Made by a program: the position numbers and the translations under genes. A stretch of DNA of 64,000 nt, taken from contig NZ_BCQR01000015.1 in assembly GCF_001552175.1 (NCBI RefSeq), positions 32,672 to 96,671 of the forward strand. The letters run 5' to 3'. The notes under the pieces were generated by a model. That model was not told the origin of the DNA, did not search any database, and was given only the letters and a program-made list of their open reading frames with translations. The stretch is from Actinomadura kijaniata NBRC 14229. GTDB lineage: Bacteria; Actinomycetota; Actinomycetes; Streptosporangiales; Streptosporangiaceae. Below, in pieces: positions 61,572 through 64,000 of this stretch. How positions within the stretch are numbered: the stretch's first letter is position 1; every line of letters begins with the position of its first letter.

Positions 61572-62492
61572 TCAGTTCGTGCCCGGCGATCCGGGGATGT
61601 CGAGGCGGTATTCGGTGATGCGGTGGTGCAGCCGGAATCCCAGGTGGCGGTTGACGGCCAGCAGGGCGGCGTCGTGCTCGAGGCTGTCGGTGGCGACCTG
61701 GGTGACCTGCGGGTACCGGTCGTACAGCAGGCGCAGCATCGCCGCCTTGACCCACAGGTCCAGCCCCAGGCGGTGGTGGCCGTCGACCGGTGGGCGGTCG
61801 TGCTGGGTCGCCGGGGGGCCGCTGTCCTTGGGGACCACCACCTCGGTGCAGCCGACGACCTTGCGGCCGTGCTCGGCGGCGACGGTCAGCAGCACGTCAC
61901 CCGGGACGGCGTCCTGGCGGCCGGGCGGAGCGATCCGCGCCGTCTCGGTCAGCCGGTAGCCGGGGTGCTCGACCGCGACCATCTCGTCCAGCCAGCCCGG
62001 GTGCAGCTCGCGCAGCGACAGCAGCAGATGGTGCAGCGTGCGCAGGCGGGTCAGGCCGCGGCGCAGGCAGAACGCGTCACCGGTCCCGCCCGCGGGCACG
62101 GCCATGATGACGCCGTACAGGCCGCGGGCGCGCGCCTCGGCGGTCAGCGCGGCCACCAGCCGGCCGCCGATGCCGCGACGTCGGTGGGCCGGGTGGACGT
62201 GCACCTGCGCGCGTCCGGTGACGGTGGTGGACGGCAGGCGCAGCACGGCCAGGCCCACGACCTGTCCGGCGCGGGTGGCCGTCCAGACGACCGTCGTCCC
62301 GGCGGTCAGGTCGGCGTGGAACCGGCCGGAGGCCGCGGGCGCGGTACCGGGCGCGTCCTCGGCCATGGACGCGGCGACCATCGCGTGCCAGGCCCGCACG
62401 CGAGGCCCGTCCGGCTCCTCCCGCGCCGGTTCGACGCGGGAGAGGCGCACCCGCGTCGGCCAGGGCCGGGCGTTGATGGCGGTCTTCGTCAT
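61572..62492 (-). CDS. Tandem GNAT-domain acetyltransferase
   Basis: The 306-residue product has one clear GNAT domain in its first half (acetyl-CoA loop VHPAHRRRGIGGRLVAALTA) and a second, weaker one in its C-terminal half (DLWVKAAMLRLLYDRYPQVT, then HDAALLAVNRHLGF). This double arrangement is found in actinomycete GNAT proteins such as the mycothiol synthase type and its relatives, though it lacks enough similarity for that name. The acceptor is unknown. Confidence 0.82.
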   Translation of the reverse strand: MTKTAINARPWPTRVRLSRVEPAREEPDGPRVRAWHAMVAASMAEDAPGTAPAASGRFHADLTAGTTVVWTATRAGQVVGLAVLRLPSTTVTGRAQVHVHPAHRRRGIGGRLVAALTAEARARGLYGVIMAVPAGGTGDAFCLRRGLTRLRTLHHLLLSLRELHPGWLDEMVAVEHPGYRLTETARIAPPGRQDAVPGDVLLTVAAEHGRKVVGCTEVVVPKDSGPPATQHDRPPVDGHHRLGLDLWVKAAMLRLLYDRYPQVTQVATDSLEHDAALLAVNRHLGFRLHHRITEYRLDIPGSPGTN

Positions 62493-62837
62493 CCCCGGCG
62501 CCCGAGCCCCGCACCGCCGGTGAACGAAACGGGCCGCACGACCAGCGGGCCGTTGCCGATCCGCGGTGCCCGACCCTCCTCCGACCGGCCCGTCCTCTCC
62601 AACGCCGGATCGGCGAGATCCGCTCCCGGGGCCAACGCCCACCTGCTCATGTCCACTCCTTCCCCGGCAATTCCGACCAGCGGCGCGCCGCCCGCAGGGC
62701 GCAGGCGCCTGTCAACAGCCTGGCGTCAGGACCACCGCCGAACAACGGCGATGTCGGCAAGACAGCGTTGCCCGGCCGGTCATCGATGCGAGTTGTGCCA
62801 ACACAGCGATGACCATCAGGTTCACGATCAGGGGGTC
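62493..62837. other. Gap without a recognisable gene
   Basis: No frame here has a convincing start or family signature. The AT-richer part near 62810-62830 may hold the promoter of the truncated LysR gene. Confidence 0.4.
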
Positions 62838-63060
62838 CATGGAGCTTCGAGACATCGAGATCTTTCTGGTGTTGGCCGAGGAGCTGCGCTTCGGCCGGAC
62901 GGCCGAGCGCCTGCACGTGACCCCGTCCCGGGTCAGCCACGCCATCAAGAAGGCCGAACGCCGCATCGGCGGGCCGCTGTTCGAACACACCTCCCGCACG
63001 GTCCGCCCCACCCCGCTGGGCGAGCGGCTCCGCGACGACCTGCTCTCGACCTCACCGACA
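62838..63060 (+). pseudogene. LysR-family regulator, DNA-binding part only
   Basis: From the ATG at 62838, MELRDIEIFLVLAEELRFGR, TAERLHVTPSRVSHAIKK and GGPLFEHTSRTVRPTPLGER form a complete LysR winged helix close to that of the gene at 4446. After RLRDDLL the sequence becomes unrelated and stops at 63226. The effector domain is missing. Confidence 0.75.
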
Positions 63061-63109
63061 CGACCACCGGCGACGGGTGACCGCGGAAGCGTCGGTCCAG
63101 GTCGGTTGA

Positions 63110-63712
63110 TTACCGCTCGGCGCCCGGCGGGGTGGGCTGTTCCGCGGGAACCTCCTCGACATCGACGGGGAAGCCGAACTCGTCCCGCAGGATGCGCGCG
63201 TGCTCGGGGGTGGCCAGAAGGTACATGAAGGGGACCTCTTCCGGCTCACCCACCGGGTGGAAGCAGCGCTGGTCGTCGCCGCCCGGTTCGAGGTCGCTGA
63301 GATGGGACACGAGCGCCATATGGTCGATGTACTCGTCGGACAGGCGTTCCACCTCCCACGCGCGGGGCTCGCCGTTGAGGCGGAAACGCAGAAGATCGAC
63401 CTCGTGGGTTCCCCCGGCCTCCTGGTCCGCCGTCTCGGCGCTCTCGACCAGCTCGACGTCGGAGACGGTCAGGCCCGAGCACGCCGCGGCCTCCGTGAGA
63501 ATGTCCTCGTATTCTTCCTGGAGGCTGTCCACGTCGCCGTGGTCGGTATGCACGCCCAGGCCATACTCGACGAGTTCGCCGACAAGGTGAACGGCAGACT
63601 GCTCGATGTCGGCGTAGTCGGCCGCCGCCACCCTGATCTCGGCCTCCTGCGGCGTCACCAGACCCAACTCCACCAGCCGGGCCGTCAACGCCCGCAACGT
63701 CATTTCCGCCAT
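63110..63712 (-). CDS. Hypothetical acidic protein
   Basis: This 200-residue protein is soluble and strongly acidic. It starts with a helical part (LRALTARLVELGLVTPQEAE), has DSLQEEYEDILTEAAACSGL in the middle and LRFRLNGEPRAWEVERLSDE in a beta-rich C-terminal half. I recognise no family. The balance of helix then strands and the acidic charge recall immunity-type proteins, but no toxin lies beside it in the window. The start could also be the ATG three codons later. Confidence 0.65.
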   Translation of the reverse strand: MAEMTLRALTARLVELGLVTPQEAEIRVAAADYADIEQSAVHLVGELVEYGLGVHTDHGDVDSLQEEYEDILTEAAACSGLTVSDVELVESAETADQEAGGTHEVDLLRFRLNGEPRAWEVERLSDEYIDHMALVSHLSDLEPGGDDQRCFHPVGEPEEVPFMYLLATPEHARILRDEFGFPVDVEEVPAEQPTPPGAER

Positions 63713-63839
63713 GCGGCGATCATGCCAGCGACGTCAAGCCTTCCACGCTCAGTGGAACGCACCCAGGGCCATGCCGCCTCACAGCGAACGCCAATCCCAT
63801 AGGTGGGCCGCGGTTTGCCTGTGGTAAAAGTTCGTTCAC

Positions 63840-64000
63840 ATGCGCACCCTTGAGAAAATCGTCGGATTTGCCACTACTGGTGTCCTCGTTTTGGCCGGGT
63901 GCAGTGACGATGGCGGCGGGAAGAAGGGGACGGAGTCGAGGCCCCCGACGAGTGCGTCGGCCGGTACGGGTAAGCCGTTCGATCCCCACCAGCCGCCTTT
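63840..64000 (+). CDS. Lipoprotein, N-terminal part (runs out of the window)
   Basis: From the ATG at 63840 the sequence GFATTGVLVLAGCSDDGGGK is a lipoprotein signal peptide with the lipobox VLAGC, then a serine/proline-rich tether (TESRPPTSASAGTGKPFD). The gene continues past the right edge. Actinomycete lipoproteins such as the DUF3558 type start in this way, but the family cannot be fixed from 53 residues. Confidence 0.75.
   Translation, partial: MRTLEKIVGFATTGVLVLAGCSDDGGGKKGTESRPPTSASAGTGKPFDPHQPP

Noticed and set aside
1..64000. CRISPR arrays, tRNA and rRNA genes
   Set aside because: No series of regularly spaced direct repeats and no recognisable tRNA or rRNA sequence was found by reading; a covariance-model search was not possible.

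Overview
The window reads as chromosomal DNA of a high-GC Gram-positive actinomycete. GC is very high throughout, GTG starts are common, AAGGAGG-type ribosome sites recur, and the gene families are typical of actinomycetes (PucR and LuxR regulators, CGNR zinc fingers, ACR3, mycothiol-type enzyme fragments, a VanS/VanY/VanJ-like set). The placement near Actinomadura/Streptosporangiales is an inference from gene content only; no rRNA or tRNA gene was seen.

Layout. 1-5.4 kb: the 3' part of a GH3 glycosidase, then a minus-strand run (RibD/DHFR-like reductase, quinone oxidoreductase, peptidase E-like protein, AhpD-like protein) divergent from a LysR gene. 5.4-20 kb is a decayed accessory zone. It holds IS701-type transposase debris, including a unit with terminal inverted repeats that encloses a GNAT gene, plus an intact secreted protein-arginine deiminase, broken MFS, F420-reductase, hydrolase, DegT and CysN genes, an intact GT2, a CAP protein, and a Tat-exported three-repeat cysteine protein. 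20-33.6 kb is mostly intact: MpaB-like oxygenase/TetR with paired operators, MFS/GNAT, two CGNR proteins, a B12-type radical SAM enzyme with an unusual cysteine spacing followed by LysE, CGNR and a tyrosine phosphatase, then TetR/GH1 with a shared operator, a secreted hydrolase and a PucR regulator.

33.6-41.5 kb is an arsenic island: MFS and a Cys-rich flavoprotein divergent from arsR, a head-to-head pair of arsO and arsR remnants, DUF1992, a SulP remnant, arsC divergent from arsR-acr3. 41.5-42.6 kb is debris (possible ISAs1 transposase, ECF41 sigma factor, SDR). 42.6-46.1 kb carries a P450, DUF4345/AraC and TerC. 46.3-52.5 kb is a self-contained P450 module: ferredoxin reductase, 3Fe-4S ferredoxin, two P450s, a DHA2 exporter, and a divergent TetR gene with operator half-sites.

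52.5-57.8 kb is a second decayed stretch with a bimodular secreted lipase/hydrolase broken by a stop and a frameshift, a secreted small protein, a lipoprotein and regulator fragments. 57.8-60.9 kb carries a VanS-like kinase whose response regulator has been reduced to a scar, opposite VanY-like and VanJ-like genes, which suggests a cell-envelope or glycopeptide stress module. 61-64 kb has a TPR-like protein, a GNAT protein, a truncated LysR, an unknown protein and the start of a lipoprotein.

The alternation of clean operons with short, frame-broken, IS-associated debris is the main structural theme of the window.
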